Below, one piece after another: positions 33,048 through 41,824 of a stretch of DNA of 64,000 bases; the first letter of the stretch is position 1, and each line of letters starts with the position of its first letter. Source of the DNA: Zobellia galactanivorans (GTDB taxonomy: Bacteria; Bacteroidota; Bacteroidia; Flavobacteriales; Flavobacteriaceae). The notes beneath the pieces are model-generated. The model had not been told where the DNA came from. It ran no database searches and saw only the letters and a list, made by a program, of their open reading frames with translations. Where the stretch lies: positions 3,592,501-3,656,500 of the forward strand of contig NC_015844.1 of NCBI RefSeq assembly GCF_000973105.1. The letters run 5' to 3'. A program made the position numbers and the translations under genes.

Positions 33048-33055
33048 TAATTTTG
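33048..33055 (+). promoter_or_regulatory. -7 promoter element of the cysteine desulfurase gene
   Basis: TAATTTTG fits TAnnTTTG and lies 26 bases before the ATG at 33082. No TTG is found at the normal -33 distance. Confidence 0.45.
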
Positions 33056-33081
33056 ACCGCTCTTAATTGAATTTTTAGGTG

Positions 33082-34230
33082 ATGAAAAAGGTTTATTTAG
33101 ATAATGCGGCCACTACTCAAGTACGGGAAAATGTAATCGCAAAGATGCAAGATGCCTTGGCCAATTTTTACGGCAATCCTTCTTCTACCCATAGTTTTGG
33201 CCGTTCGGCAAAGACAGCGGTAGAGAGTGCCAGAAAAACGATTGCGAAATATATGAACGCCCATCCTTCGGAAATTATTTTTACTTCTGGGGGGACCGAG
33301 GCCGATAACATGATTTTACGCTGTGCCGTTCGCGACCTGAAAGTAGAAACGATCATTACTTCTAAAATAGAACACCATGCCGTACTTCATACGGTTGAAG
33401 ACTTGGCGAGTGAAAAGGGTATCAAGGTTTTGTATGTTGATCTTGACGTATTCGGCAACCCCGACCTTTTGCATCTGGAAAGCTTGTTGAAGCAAGACGA
33501 TTCTAAAAAGTTGGTGAGTTTAATGCATGTAAACAATGAAATTGGCAATAAGATCGATATTGCAGCGGTTTGTGAACTTTGTCATTCCCACGGGGCGCTT
33601 TTTCATTCGGATACGGTGCAGTCTATCGGACACTATCTCTGGGATGTAAAAGCCGTTCCGGTCGATTTTCTTACGGCCGCGGCCCATAAATTCCATGGTC
33701 CAAAAGGAATAGGGTTTGCCTATATCAAGAAGAATTCAGGACTCAAACCTATGATAGCGGGCGGTGCGCAAGAGCGTGGTTACCGCGCGGGAACCGAGTC
33801 GTTTCACAATATTGTAGGGCTCGAAATGGCCTTTGTGGAGGCATACGATAATCTAGAGGCCGAGACGGCTTATGTTACCGAACTGAAATCTTACTTTATT
33901 GATCGAATGAAGGAGGAGATTCCTGATGTAAAATTTAACGGTCATTCGGGCGACTTGGAAAAAAGCACCTTTACCTTGGTGAATGCCTGCTTGCCCATAG
34001 ATTCACAGAAAGCGTTGATGCTTTTGTTCCATTTGGATATGAAGGGGATAGCGTGTTCAAAAGGAAGTGCTTGCCAATCGGGAAGCGACCTAGGGTCACA
34101 CGTGCTTGCCGAGATTCTGTCGGAAGACGATTTTAGGAAGCCTTCGCTACGGTTTTCTTTTTCAAAATACAACACCAAAGAAGAATTGGACTATACCGTT
34201 CAGGTGCTCAAGGAGTTCGTGGAAAAATAA
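33082..34230 (+). CDS. Cysteine desulfurase (NifS/IscS-type)
   Basis: A 382-residue class V PLP aminotransferase that releases sulfur from cysteine for Fe-S clusters and thio-modified RNA. Visible features are VYLDNAATTQV (residues 3-13), FTSGGTEADNM, KIEHHAVLH with the PLP-stacking His, HSDTVQSIGH, the Schiff-base Lys203 in TAAAHKFHGPKGIG, RAGTES and the catalytic-loop cysteine in CSKGSACQSGS. The short loop around that Cys resembles group I (IscS/NifS) but is not followed by a clear IscU-type gene. I choose the ATG at 33082 over the adjacent GTG. Confidence 0.9.
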   Translation: MKKVYLDNAATTQVRENVIAKMQDALANFYGNPSSTHSFGRSAKTAVESARKTIAKYMNAHPSEIIFTSGGTEADNMILRCAVRDLKVETIITSKIEHHAVLHTVEDLASEKGIKVLYVDLDVFGNPDLLHLESLLKQDDSKKLVSLMHVNNEIGNKIDIAAVCELCHSHGALFHSDTVQSIGHYLWDVKAVPVDFLTAAAHKFHGPKGIGFAYIKKNSGLKPMIAGGAQERGYRAGTESFHNIVGLEMAFVEAYDNLEAETAYVTELKSYFIDRMKEEIPDVKFNGHSGDLEKSTFTLVNACLPIDSQKALMLLFHLDMKGIACSKGSACQSGSDLGSHVLAEILSEDDFRKPSLRFSFSKYNTKEELDYTVQVLKEFVEK

Positions 34231-34255
34231 AAACTCCCTTTTCTAGAGGGAGTTT
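34231..34255. terminator. Terminator hairpin after the cysteine desulfurase gene
   Basis: AAACTCCCT (34231-34239) pairs perfectly with AGGGAGTTT (34247-34255) around a 7-base loop. It directly follows the stop and lies between convergent genes, so it may serve both. Confidence 0.75.
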
Positions 34256-34261
34256 CAATGT

Positions 34262-34915
34262 TTATTTTTGCTTTCGGTCTTTTCGTTTTTCCCGGTCGTA
34301 CGGAAACTTACGCGCCGCGAGTTTCATCATACGGTCGATAAGGTCGGTCGTATTTTTCCCTGATTTTTTATTGATTTTCTTTTCGTATTTCCAGAGAAGC
34401 TTTCCGGTATTGCCATCGCTAATTTTTACACCGATACGGCCATAGTCTGCATTTCCCGAGAAATAATCCATAAAGCTGAACTCCGTAGGTATACCTTTTG
34501 AAAGCAGTACGTTGAGGTCCATATTTCCACTAATGATGCCATCTACCCCCAAAATTTCACTGAGCTGTTTGGTGGTGTATACGTCAATGTTATTGTAATC
34601 TATATTGTTTTGGGCCAGTATGGCATTGGTATTCTTTACGTCTTGAAACTCTACCGAGAATTTCTTTTTCTTTTTGCGCCTTGAAAAATAGGTCTCTAGG
34701 GCGTTCTGTACGGCGTAGCCTTCCTTTTGTTCTAGGGTGCTTAATTCTTCCTTTGAAATATCGTCCTTTAACTCAAGATTCGCCAAAAAGGGAATGATGG
34801 CCAAAACTTGGTGGCTGTCGCTCAGGTCATCAAATTTGTCACTTTCGTATATATTCTTTTGAGCGTTGGCAAGAACAGTGGTCAATAGTAGTACGGCAAA
34901 AAAAATCTTCTTCAT
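34262..34915 (-). CDS. Exported protein of unknown function
   Basis: A 217-residue protein with a Sec signal peptide (KKIFFAVLLLTTVLANAQ). The mature part begins NIYESDKFDDLSDSHQVLAIIPF and includes LSEILGVDGIISGNMDLNVLLSKG and GRIGVKISDGNTGKLLWKYEKK. This pattern recalls TolB-N or GNA1162-like periplasmic proteins, in which strand pairs frame an 'alpha-D-x-x-x-x-G' turn. The family assignment is tentative. The C-terminus is very basic (YDREKRKDRKQK). It lies 11 bases after the TonB receptor gene and is probably in its operon. Confidence 0.55.
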   Translation of the reverse strand: MKKIFFAVLLLTTVLANAQKNIYESDKFDDLSDSHQVLAIIPFLANLELKDDISKEELSTLEQKEGYAVQNALETYFSRRKKKKKFSVEFQDVKNTNAILAQNNIDYNNIDVYTTKQLSEILGVDGIISGNMDLNVLLSKGIPTEFSFMDYFSGNADYGRIGVKISDGNTGKLLWKYEKKINKKSGKNTTDLIDRMMKLAARKFPYDREKRKDRKQK

Positions 34916-34926
34916 CAGTTTGTCTT

Positions 34927-37395
34927 CTAAAAGCGCATGCGGAGCTTTAGGTTCAGCACACGACTTGTCATGAAATTAGGAACGGCAAATTGTTGTTTGC
35001 TGTCAACATCCCGGACCCATGTATTTGTAATTGAATTTTGATTGTTGAACAAATTAAAAATCTCAACGCCAGCGCTCAGTTCTTTAAACCGGTGCAACCA
35101 GTGGTTTTTTTGATAGGTTCTGTTTCCGCCTACAAAAATATGCGAAATTCCCAAATCGGCACGCTTATAATCGCGTAATCTGGTGTTGTAGAGATATGGG
35201 TCGGAATAATTTGGCGAACCATCGGGTACGCCAGTGTTGTATACCAGGTTGAGGTACATTTTGAAATTGGGGAATTCGGGGATGTAATCTTGAAAGAGAA
35301 TACCGAATTTCAATCGCTGGTCCGAAGGTCTGGCTATATATCCGCGGTCGTTACTGTTTTCCTCTGTTTTTAAAAAGCCGATGCTTACCCAAGATTCGGT
35401 GCCGGGTACAAAGGCCCCGTTTAACCTTAGATCGGCGCCATATGCATAGGCCTCGGCATCGGTATTGGCCGCGTAGCGTATACGAACGTCTTCTAGGGTG
35501 TAGGTGTTGACGTGGTTCAATTTTTTATAATAGACCTCGCTTATGAGGGTAAAGGGGCGCTGCCAAAGGTTGAACGAATATTCGTTGCCTCCCACAATAT
35601 GAAGTGATTCTTGAGCCTTTACATTGGGGTTGACCGTGCCCGTTCGGTCACGGAGTTCTCGGTAAAACGGGGGTTGGTGGTATAGGCCGCCGGAAAGCCG
35701 AAAAAGCATATCCCTTTTCCAATCGGGTTTTAAGGATATTTGGGCACGTGGACTCACGACGGTCTGTGACGAACTTGAAATTTCTGCCCCGGAAACCGTC
35801 CAATGTTGGGCCCGTAGCCCAAGATTGTAATGCAGGGCGTGTGATGCTAGGTCTAATCGGTCGCTAAATTGCACATATCCTGAAAAACGGTCGGTCTTTA
35901 CAAAATTTCTGGCGTTTACCCCTGAATAGGCCTCGAGGGGGGCTTCAAAGGGGGTTTCGGGCTGATCGTTGATGAATTCGGCTCTTGGCGGACGAACGAA
36001 ATACCCCGCAGAATCGATAAACTCCGATTCCCGCAATTGGTCGCGAATATCTTCATGGGTGTATTTGATGCCCCATTCCAATAATTGGTTTTTCCTTGTA
36101 AAGCTTCCTTTATACGATAGGTTGAATATCAGGGCGTCAAGCTCGTTCCTGGCGCGCTTATACTGACTGCCTACGCCTCGTATGTCGGTAGGGGCGCCAA
36201 AGGAATCGCTAAAGGGGTCGGTGTTGACGTTGCCTAGATAGTATTGGGCGATGACATCGGAATATTCTTCTTCCGTGGTATGGTAGAGCGAGGCTATTAA
36301 TTTCATCGTAACATCCTCGTTCACGAAATAATTGGCCTTTAAGGCGCCAAGGATGGTGTTATAGCGATTGTGCTCTTCTCCTTGATAATAGATTTGAAGC
36401 GATTTGGGCTCGGCTATTGTTCCAAAATTCGTTTGCCTGTCACGCGGTTCGTTTTGATAATCGTTGATTGAAACGTTGCCCAAAAAATCGAGGTGGAACT
36501 TTCTTGAAAACTGGTAGGTCGTAAAGGTCTGGAAATCGGCAAAAGTGGGGTTGAAGTTGGTGTTGATATCTTGACTGTTGACGAATAGGCTGTTGTTCCG
36601 ATAGCGGATACCGTTGATGGTGCTCAGTTTTTTGTCTTTGGAAACGGCTTCGGCCGTTGCGCTGGCCCCTAAAAAGCTAAGGTCGAGCTGGGCACCGTTC
36701 TCGGAGGGCTTTTTGTAGGTGATGTCCAATACGGAAGACAGTTTGTCGCCGTACTTGGCCTGAAAACCCCCAGAGGAAAAACGTATGTTACGAACCATTT
36801 CGCTGTTGATAAAGCTCATACCTTCCTGTTGGGCAGCGCGTACTAAAAACGGTCGGTAAACTTCTATTTCGTTTACATAGACCAAGTTTTCATCGTAATT
36901 GCCGCCACGTACGTTGTACTGGGTACTCAGTTCATTGCTCGAAGACACTCCGGGCAGTAGTTTTAGAATGTTCTCCACACCGGCATTGGCACCGGGTATG
37001 TTGTGGGCCATATCCTGACTTACCGTAGTCACCCCTTCAATGTTTCTTTTGCCCGTAGGCGAAACGGTGACACCGGCAATTTGTATAATATCCGATCGTA
37101 ATACCGGACTGAACTCATAGGTTTCGTTGGTGTTGAGAACAAGGTCGCGCAATACCACGTTTTTATGGCCTATATGTGAAAAGGTCAGGGTTATGGGCTC
37201 GTCGGCGGTTACTTGAAGCGAATAATATCCGTTTTGGTCTGAAATAGTGCCTTTGCTTGCTGTGCTGATATTTACCTCCTCTAAGGGCTCGTTGGCCTTA
37301 TTGAACACGATACCGGTCACGGTAGCGGTTTGGGCGCTCATACTAAGGGTAGCACCTAGGAACGCAAGAAGGAGAATAAGTTTAGGGCACTTCAA
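34927..37395 (-). CDS. TonB-dependent receptor with carboxypeptidase-regulatory-like domain
   Basis: An outer-membrane receptor of about 823 residues. After a signal peptide (LILLLAFLGATLSMSAQ) comes a CarboxypepD_reg-like domain (VTGIVFNKANEPLEEVNIST ..., about 22-100). A plug follows (NILKLLPGVSSSNELSTQYNVRGGNYDENLVYVNEIEV), then a long barrel ending VLNLKLRMRF with C-terminal Phe. It is not SusC-like and has no SusD partner, so the ligand may be a siderophore, peptide or other small molecule. No ATG lies at the signal peptide. A TTG at 37395, 7 bases after the M23 gene stop, gives the right N-terminus; the next upstream ATG (37449) overlaps that gene by 47 bases. Confidence 0.85.
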   Translation of the reverse strand: MKCPKLILLLAFLGATLSMSAQTATVTGIVFNKANEPLEEVNISTASKGTISDQNGYYSLQVTADEPITLTFSHIGHKNVVLRDLVLNTNETYEFSPVLRSDIIQIAGVTVSPTGKRNIEGVTTVSQDMAHNIPGANAGVENILKLLPGVSSSNELSTQYNVRGGNYDENLVYVNEIEVYRPFLVRAAQQEGMSFINSEMVRNIRFSSGGFQAKYGDKLSSVLDITYKKPSENGAQLDLSFLGASATAEAVSKDKKLSTINGIRYRNNSLFVNSQDINTNFNPTFADFQTFTTYQFSRKFHLDFLGNVSINDYQNEPRDRQTNFGTIAEPKSLQIYYQGEEHNRYNTILGALKANYFVNEDVTMKLIASLYHTTEEEYSDVIAQYYLGNVNTDPFSDSFGAPTDIRGVGSQYKRARNELDALIFNLSYKGSFTRKNQLLEWGIKYTHEDIRDQLRESEFIDSAGYFVRPPRAEFINDQPETPFEAPLEAYSGVNARNFVKTDRFSGYVQFSDRLDLASHALHYNLGLRAQHWTVSGAEISSSSQTVVSPRAQISLKPDWKRDMLFRLSGGLYHQPPFYRELRDRTGTVNPNVKAQESLHIVGGNEYSFNLWQRPFTLISEVYYKKLNHVNTYTLEDVRIRYAANTDAEAYAYGADLRLNGAFVPGTESWVSIGFLKTEENSNDRGYIARPSDQRLKFGILFQDYIPEFPNFKMYLNLVYNTGVPDGSPNYSDPYLYNTRLRDYKRADLGISHIFVGGNRTYQKNHWLHRFKELSAGVEIFNLFNNQNSITNTWVRDVDSKQQFAVPNFMTSRVLNLKLRMRF

Positions 37396-37402
37396 AAAGG
37401 TG

Positions 37403-39094
37403 TCATTTTCTATAGAAAGTACTGGTAAAGGTATTGGTGTTACCCACATTATCGGTTACGGTAACTTCAAGGTGACATTCTTTTTCGTTAAGGATGACAT
37501 CGTCGAAATTATAGGTAATCGTGTTGGTTTTAGGCTCGTATTCCATTAAGATCCATTTACCGTTCAAGGTGGCCGAATAGGTGTCTATACCACTGAGGTC
37601 ATCGGTAATGCGCAGACTAAGATAATGGTAATTGTTCAGCCATTGTTTTTCCTTGAAATTCTTTGGTCGGATCTTTGGGGCCACCGTGTCTTTGGCCAAG
37701 GTATAGGTGCCAAGGTAGCGCGTGCGCGTTGTAAAGGTATTTCCCCGTTTGTACGTAGAGGTATGTGATGGACGCAATCTACTGTCAAGTCGGGCAATGA
37801 ACATTTGTTTTTTTTCGGCTTCGCTGTATTTTGAGACATCGAAGGTTATGGTGAAATTACGGTGTGCCGGTACACGGTTGTTGTGTATGGTTACCGTATC
37901 TTCGCCCTTCTTCAGGTCGATATAGAAATTGTCGTAAAAGGTATTTGCGGGAAAGTAGACCTTGGCGCCCCCTAAATCGTAATTGTTCGGCTTTTTGGCA
38001 ATGACGTAGTTTTCTGTTTTTTCTTCGTCTTTGTCGATTTTTGTAGGCTCGGTTTTTCCCTCTATCGGAATGATGGCCTTGGTTTCATTGCCGGCGTAAT
38101 CTTTTATCAATAGCTCGACCTTGTAGCTCAATCCTTCCTTGACTTCTATTTTTCCATCGTTCTCAAGCTTGTTGTAAATGCTCAGGCGGTTACCCGGGGC
38201 CTTGTACAAGCGTTGTATGCGTTGACGGTATTTTCCGTAATGGTAGTAATCGATCAGGGTGTTGATATATCGGGTTTCCCCGAAAGAGAACGATTCGAAG
38301 TCGTAGTCGGTATATACTTTTCCGTTGACAAGCTGCTGAACCGAATAAACGCCATTGTGGTTGGCCGCAAGATCTTGTCTGTCATATCCTACAAAGCCCA
38401 AGCCAATGGTTCCTGTGGCACTGACCGGGTCGGCCAGAAAAGTACCGTCTTGCTGTCGGGTAAAATTAATGGCCGTGGTATTTTTGTTTTGGTTGATCTG
38501 TGCGTCATCCGATAAGGGAAAACCATAGAGTTTCAATAAGGTAGGGTTGGTTGCGTCCCTTACATCAAACCCGTAAAGTAAAGGGTTTGTCGGCTTTTCG
38601 GAAATACTGCTTCGAATTTCAAAATGGAGGTGGGGTCCTGAAGAACCTCCGGTATTTCCGCCATAGGCGATGATTTCACCTTTTTTGACCTTTATCTCGG
38701 CATAATCGGGAAAATCCTCTACTTCGTACGCTTGTTTCTTGTATTGTAGTTTTTTTACAAATTCCTGAATCTTAGGGGCAAATTTCTGTAGGTGCCCATA
38801 AACCGAGGTGTATCCGTTCGGATGGGCTATATAGAGTACCTTTCCGTAGCCCCAAAGGGAAACCTTGATGCGGGTTACGCTGCCGTCGGCAACCGCATAA
38901 ATGGGTAAGCCCTCGCGTTGCTGGGTCTTGATGTCTATACCTGAATGGAAATGGTTCGAGCGCAACTCCCCAAAGGTACCGGCGAGTACCATGGGTATAT
39001 CAATGGGCGAACGGAACGCATCTTGTGGATACTTTTCCTGGGAAAAGCCAAAAACAGAAAATAAAAATGAAAGACCGACAAAAAGTTTTCTCAT
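37403..39094 (-). CDS. Exported M23-family peptidoglycan peptidase
   Basis: A 563-residue protein with a Sec signal (KLFVGLSFLFSVFGFSQ) and an LytM/M23 metallopeptidase domain at about 40-180. The zinc ligands are in NHFHSGIDIKT (His and Asp) and GPHLHFEI (His). It should cleave peptide cross-links in peptidoglycan or act as an envelope regulator. The remaining 380 residues are beta-rich, Ig-like segments, as in the large flavobacterial M23 group. It lies upstream of and tightly linked to the TonB receptor gene and is likely co-transcribed with it. Confidence 0.85.
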   Translation of the reverse strand: MRKLFVGLSFLFSVFGFSQEKYPQDAFRSPIDIPMVLAGTFGELRSNHFHSGIDIKTQQREGLPIYAVADGSVTRIKVSLWGYGKVLYIAHPNGYTSVYGHLQKFAPKIQEFVKKLQYKKQAYEVEDFPDYAEIKVKKGEIIAYGGNTGGSSGPHLHFEIRSSISEKPTNPLLYGFDVRDATNPTLLKLYGFPLSDDAQINQNKNTTAINFTRQQDGTFLADPVSATGTIGLGFVGYDRQDLAANHNGVYSVQQLVNGKVYTDYDFESFSFGETRYINTLIDYYHYGKYRQRIQRLYKAPGNRLSIYNKLENDGKIEVKEGLSYKVELLIKDYAGNETKAIIPIEGKTEPTKIDKDEEKTENYVIAKKPNNYDLGGAKVYFPANTFYDNFYIDLKKGEDTVTIHNNRVPAHRNFTITFDVSKYSEAEKKQMFIARLDSRLRPSHTSTYKRGNTFTTRTRYLGTYTLAKDTVAPKIRPKNFKEKQWLNNYHYLSLRITDDLSGIDTYSATLNGKWILMEYEPKTNTITYNFDDVILNEKECHLEVTVTDNVGNTNTFTSTFYRK

Positions 39095-39232
39095 AGTTCT
39101 TTAGAAAGAGATACGAAATTAGCCAAACGATTTGAATTCTTGAAAATATAGAGGACCAAAAATATCGTTAGGTGTTTCAACAACGTTTTTTAAGGCGTTA
39201 AAGTATTACTTTAAGAATAATTGAAAAAAGTA

Positions 39233-39263
39233 TTGCTAGGTAAGGGCAGGTATGTTAACTTTG
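39233..39263 (+). promoter_or_regulatory. Promoter of the coiled-coil/zapA unit
   Basis: TTG at 39233-39235 and TAACTTTG at 39256-39263 fit the -33 and -7 boxes of Bacteroidetes promoters with a 20-base spacer. The start codon is 25 bases further downstream. Confidence 0.6.
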
Positions 39264-39287
39264 TGTAAAATGCATTGCGTTTGATTT

Positions 39288-39578
39288 ATGAGTGAATTGG
39301 TCAAAGTTGTCGACTCTTTAGAGAATAAAATAAGCAAGCTTTTGCATAAGTTGGAGGTGCTGAACCAAGCCAATGCCAAATTGCAGGAAGAGATTGCCGT
39401 ACTGAAGGAAGATAAAGACCACGTGTTGAATTCGGTTTCCGTTTGGGAAGAAAAATACAACTCGTTGAAACTTGCAAACTCAATGCTTGGCAGTAATACA
39501 AATAAAACTGAAGCTAAGCTTAAAATAAACACATTGATCAGGGAGTTGGACTATTGTATAGCACAACTTTCGGAATAA
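39288..39578 (+). CDS. Small coiled-coil protein upstream of zapA
   Basis: A 96-residue protein that is almost entirely a coiled coil in its first 60 residues (VVDSLENKISKLLHKLEVLNQ, LQEEIAVLKEDKDHVLNS), followed by a short helical tail (INTLIRELDYCIAQL). It has no signal or membrane segment. Its place 15 bases before zapA, with the same promoter, and its ZapB-like size suggest a cell-division partner of ZapA/FtsZ. This is inference from context; sequence homology to ZapB is not demonstrated. Confidence 0.75.
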   Translation: MSELVKVVDSLENKISKLLHKLEVLNQANAKLQEEIAVLKEDKDHVLNSVSVWEEKYNSLKLANSMLGSNTNKTEAKLKINTLIRELDYCIAQLSE

Positions 39579-39593
39579 TGTTCAAAAGATAAA

Positions 39594-39890
39594 ATGTCAG
39601 AAAAGCTAAAAATAAAGCTTTCTATTGCCGATAGGGTGTACCCTTTGACCATTGATCCAAGCCAAGAAGAAGGCTTGCGAAAGGCGGCGAAGAACATCGA
39701 GCAATTGGCGAAAAAGTTTGAACAGAGTTATGCCGTAAGAGACAAGCAAGATGTATTGGCCATGTGTGCCCTGCAATTTGCCTCTAAAATTGAGCAACGC
39801 GGTATCGATCAATCGGAAGGGACCCAAAATGCGACCGAACGCCTTAAAGCGTTGGACGAATTGATAACTTCAAAGCTTGGCGTCAAATAA
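39594..39890 (+). CDS. zapA: Cell division protein ZapA
   Basis: A 98-residue ZapA protein, which bundles FtsZ filaments at the division ring. The N-terminal KIKLSIADRVYPLTIDPSQEEGLRKAAKNIEQL (about 6-38) is the characteristic beta-hairpin and helix. The C-terminal helix (QDVLAMCALQFASKIEQ) forms the tetramer coiled coil. Length is typical. It is followed directly by a 6S-type RNA, the classic zapA-ssrS neighbourhood. Confidence 0.9.
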   Translation: MSEKLKIKLSIADRVYPLTIDPSQEEGLRKAAKNIEQLAKKFEQSYAVRDKQDVLAMCALQFASKIEQRGIDQSEGTQNATERLKALDELITSKLGVK

Positions 39891-39918
39891 AAAACGTTCT
39901 TTAAAATAACATAAGTTA

Positions 39919-40089
39919 CTGCCCACATTGGTATTACCTTTTGACAAACTCAACATTAATTTTGTTTAAAAAGGGTGAGTTTAGATTGTAAAAGCAGGCC
40001 CTACCCGTATAGGGATCCTTGATCAGTCTTGTAGCCCTAAACCTGTTTATTGGAGTTTGTACAAAACTTCGCTAATGTGGGCTTTTTTT
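39919..40089 (+). ncRNA. ssrS: 6S RNA (6S-Flavo type)
   Basis: The 290-base gap between zapA and rny has no ORF. It carries a closing stem GCCCACATT (39921-39929) / AATGTGGGC (40074-40082) followed by seven or more Ts. In between lie about 145 bases of imperfect pairing expected of 6S RNA, a long rod that mimics open promoter DNA and sequesters RNA polymerase. Flavobacterial 6S RNA (Rfam 6S-Flavo, from memory) occupies this place after zapA. The exact 5' end is not defined by the sequence; the terminator is part of the 3' end. Confidence 0.8.
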
Positions 40090-40181
40090 ATGAATTGGTT
40101 TGAGCGCCCAGGGTCGGTACCCCCTATTTTTTACGTACCACTTTGAACGCTTAGGTCGATTCGAACCTAAATATTTGATAT

Positions 40182-41750
40182 ATGGATAGTGCAACACTTA
40201 TAATAGCCGGTATTATCGGCCTTGCAATTGGCTTCGCCATTGCAAAATTTATGGAAAAGGGCAAAGCCTCAAAAACCCTTTTAAACGCCAAGAACGAGGC
40301 TAACTCTATAATTAATGCGGCCAAAGTAGAAGGTGAGAACATTAAAAAAGATAAAATCTTTCAGGCCAAGGAGAAGTTCTTGGAACTTAAGGCCGAGCAT
40401 GAAAAGGTAATTATCAGCAAGGACAAAAAAATCGGGGAAGCCGAAAAACGTACACGTGACAAAGAGTCGCAAGTAAGTAACGAGTTGGCCCGAAGCAAGA
40501 AATTGAACAGTCAGCTCGATAGTAAATTGAAGGAAGTCGCCCATAAGGAGGAGTATCTTGAAAAGAAACAAAGCGAACTGGAAAAGCTTCATAAGAACCA
40601 AGTACAACAGCTAGAGGTTATTTCAGGACTTTCGGCCGATGATGCCAAAGGGCAGTTGATGGAATCGTTGAAGGAAACGGCAAAGACCGATGCTATGGCC
40701 TATATTCAAACTACTGTGGAAGAGGCCAAATTAACCGCACAGCAAGAGGCTAAGAAAATCGTGATCAATACCATACAACGTATCGGTACGGAAGAGGCCG
40801 TAGAGAATTGCGTTTCGGTTTTCAACCTTGAATCCGACGATGTAAAAGGTAGGATTATCGGTAGGGAAGGACGAAACATTCGTGCTCTCGAATCGGCTAC
40901 TGGTGTTGAAATTATTGTAGACGATACACCGGAAGCTATTATTCTTTCTTGTTTTGATTCGGTCCGTCGTGAAGTCGCACGCCTTTCGTTGCACAAATTG
41001 GTAACGGACGGCAGGATACATCCGGCACGAATCGAGGAAATCGTTAAAAAGACAGAGAAGCAGATCGAACAAGAAATCGTTGAGGTCGGTAAACGTACCG
41101 TAATCGATTTGGGTATTCATGGGCTGCACCCTGAATTGGTCCGCGCTATAGGTCGAATGAAATACCGTTCGTCTTACGGACAAAACCTATTGCAACACTC
41201 TAGGGAGGTTGCCAAATTATGTGGTGTGATGGCCGCCGAACTTGGGTTGAACCCCAAATTGGCAAAACGTGCCGGACTTTTACATGATATAGGTAAAGTA
41301 CCGAATACCGAAGCGGAAGTAGAAACCCCGCATGCTATTTTAGGGATGCAGTGGGCTGAGAAATATGGCGAAAAGCCTGATGTCTGCAACGCTATAGGGG
41401 CTCACCATGATGAAATTGAAATGAAGACGCTTATTGCGCCCATCGTTCAGGTCTGTGATGCTATTAGCGGTGCAAGGCCAGGAGCTCGTAGACAGGTGTT
41501 GGATTCTTACATTCAACGTTTAAAAGACCTTGAGGAAGTGGCCTTCAGTTTTGGCGGGGTTCAAAAAGCCTACGCTATTCAAGCGGGTCGTGAACTAAGG
41601 GTAATTGTCGAAAGCGAAAAGGTGAACGACGAAAAAGCGGCACAGTTGTCTTTTGAGATTTCACAGAAAATACAGACCGATATGACCTATCCGGGTCAGG
41701 TAAAGGTCACCGTAATTCGGGAAACCCGTTCGGTAAACGTAGCAAAGTAA
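40182..41750 (+). CDS. rny: Ribonuclease Y
   Basis: A 522-residue membrane-anchored endoribonuclease that starts mRNA decay. The N-terminal membrane segment is [19 protein letters not shown] (about 5-23). A long coiled coil follows (about 30-190), then a KH domain ([33 protein letters not shown], about 222-254), then the HD domain with [16 protein letters not shown] and HHDE motifs (about 335-410). All catalytic HD residues are present and the length is standard. It follows the 6S RNA gene and has a strong terminator. Confidence 0.95.
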   Translation: MDSATLIIAGIIGLAIGFAIAKFMEKGKASKTLLNAKNEANSIINAAKVEGENIKKDKIFQAKEKFLELKAEHEKVIISKDKKIGEAEKRTRDKESQVSNELARSKKLNSQLDSKLKEVAHKEEYLEKKQSELEKLHKNQVQQLEVISGLSADDAKGQLMESLKETAKTDAMAYIQTTVEEAKLTAQQEAKKIVINTIQRIGTEEAVENCVSVFNLESDDVKGRIIGREGRNIRALESATGVEIIVDDTPEAIILSCFDSVRREVARLSLHKLVTDGRIHPARIEEIVKKTEKQIEQEIVEVGKRTVIDLGIHGLHPELVRAIGRMKYRSSYGQNLLQHSREVAKLCGVMAAELGLNPKLAKRAGLLHDIGKVPNTEAEVETPHAILGMQWAEKYGEKPDVCNAIGAHHDEIEMKTLIAPIVQVCDAISGARPGARRQVLDSYIQRLKDLEEVAFSFGGVQKAYAIQAGRELRVIVESEKVNDEKAAQLSFEISQKIQTDMTYPGQVKVTVIRETRSVNVAK

Positions 41751-41774
41751 CATACCGTATACTTTATAATAAAC

Positions 41775-41806
41775 AAAAAGGGCCCCGTACATACGGGGCC
41801 CTTTTT
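41775..41806. terminator. Bidirectional terminator between rny and the sulfatase gene
   Basis: AAAAAGGGCCCCGT and ACGGGGCCCTTTTT form a GC-rich stem with A/T tails on both sides, 25 bases after rny and 19 bases before the convergent sulfatase stop. It marks the boundary between housekeeping genes and the carrageenan-type cluster. Confidence 0.9.
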
Positions 41807-41824
41807 ATTTGGTACCTATAATTT

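Noticed and set aside
40074-40089. Stem-loop end read as a plain zapA terminator
   Set aside because: The 3' arm pairs with a sequence 145 bases upstream and encloses a structured gap, which fits 6S RNA better than a simple terminator hairpin.
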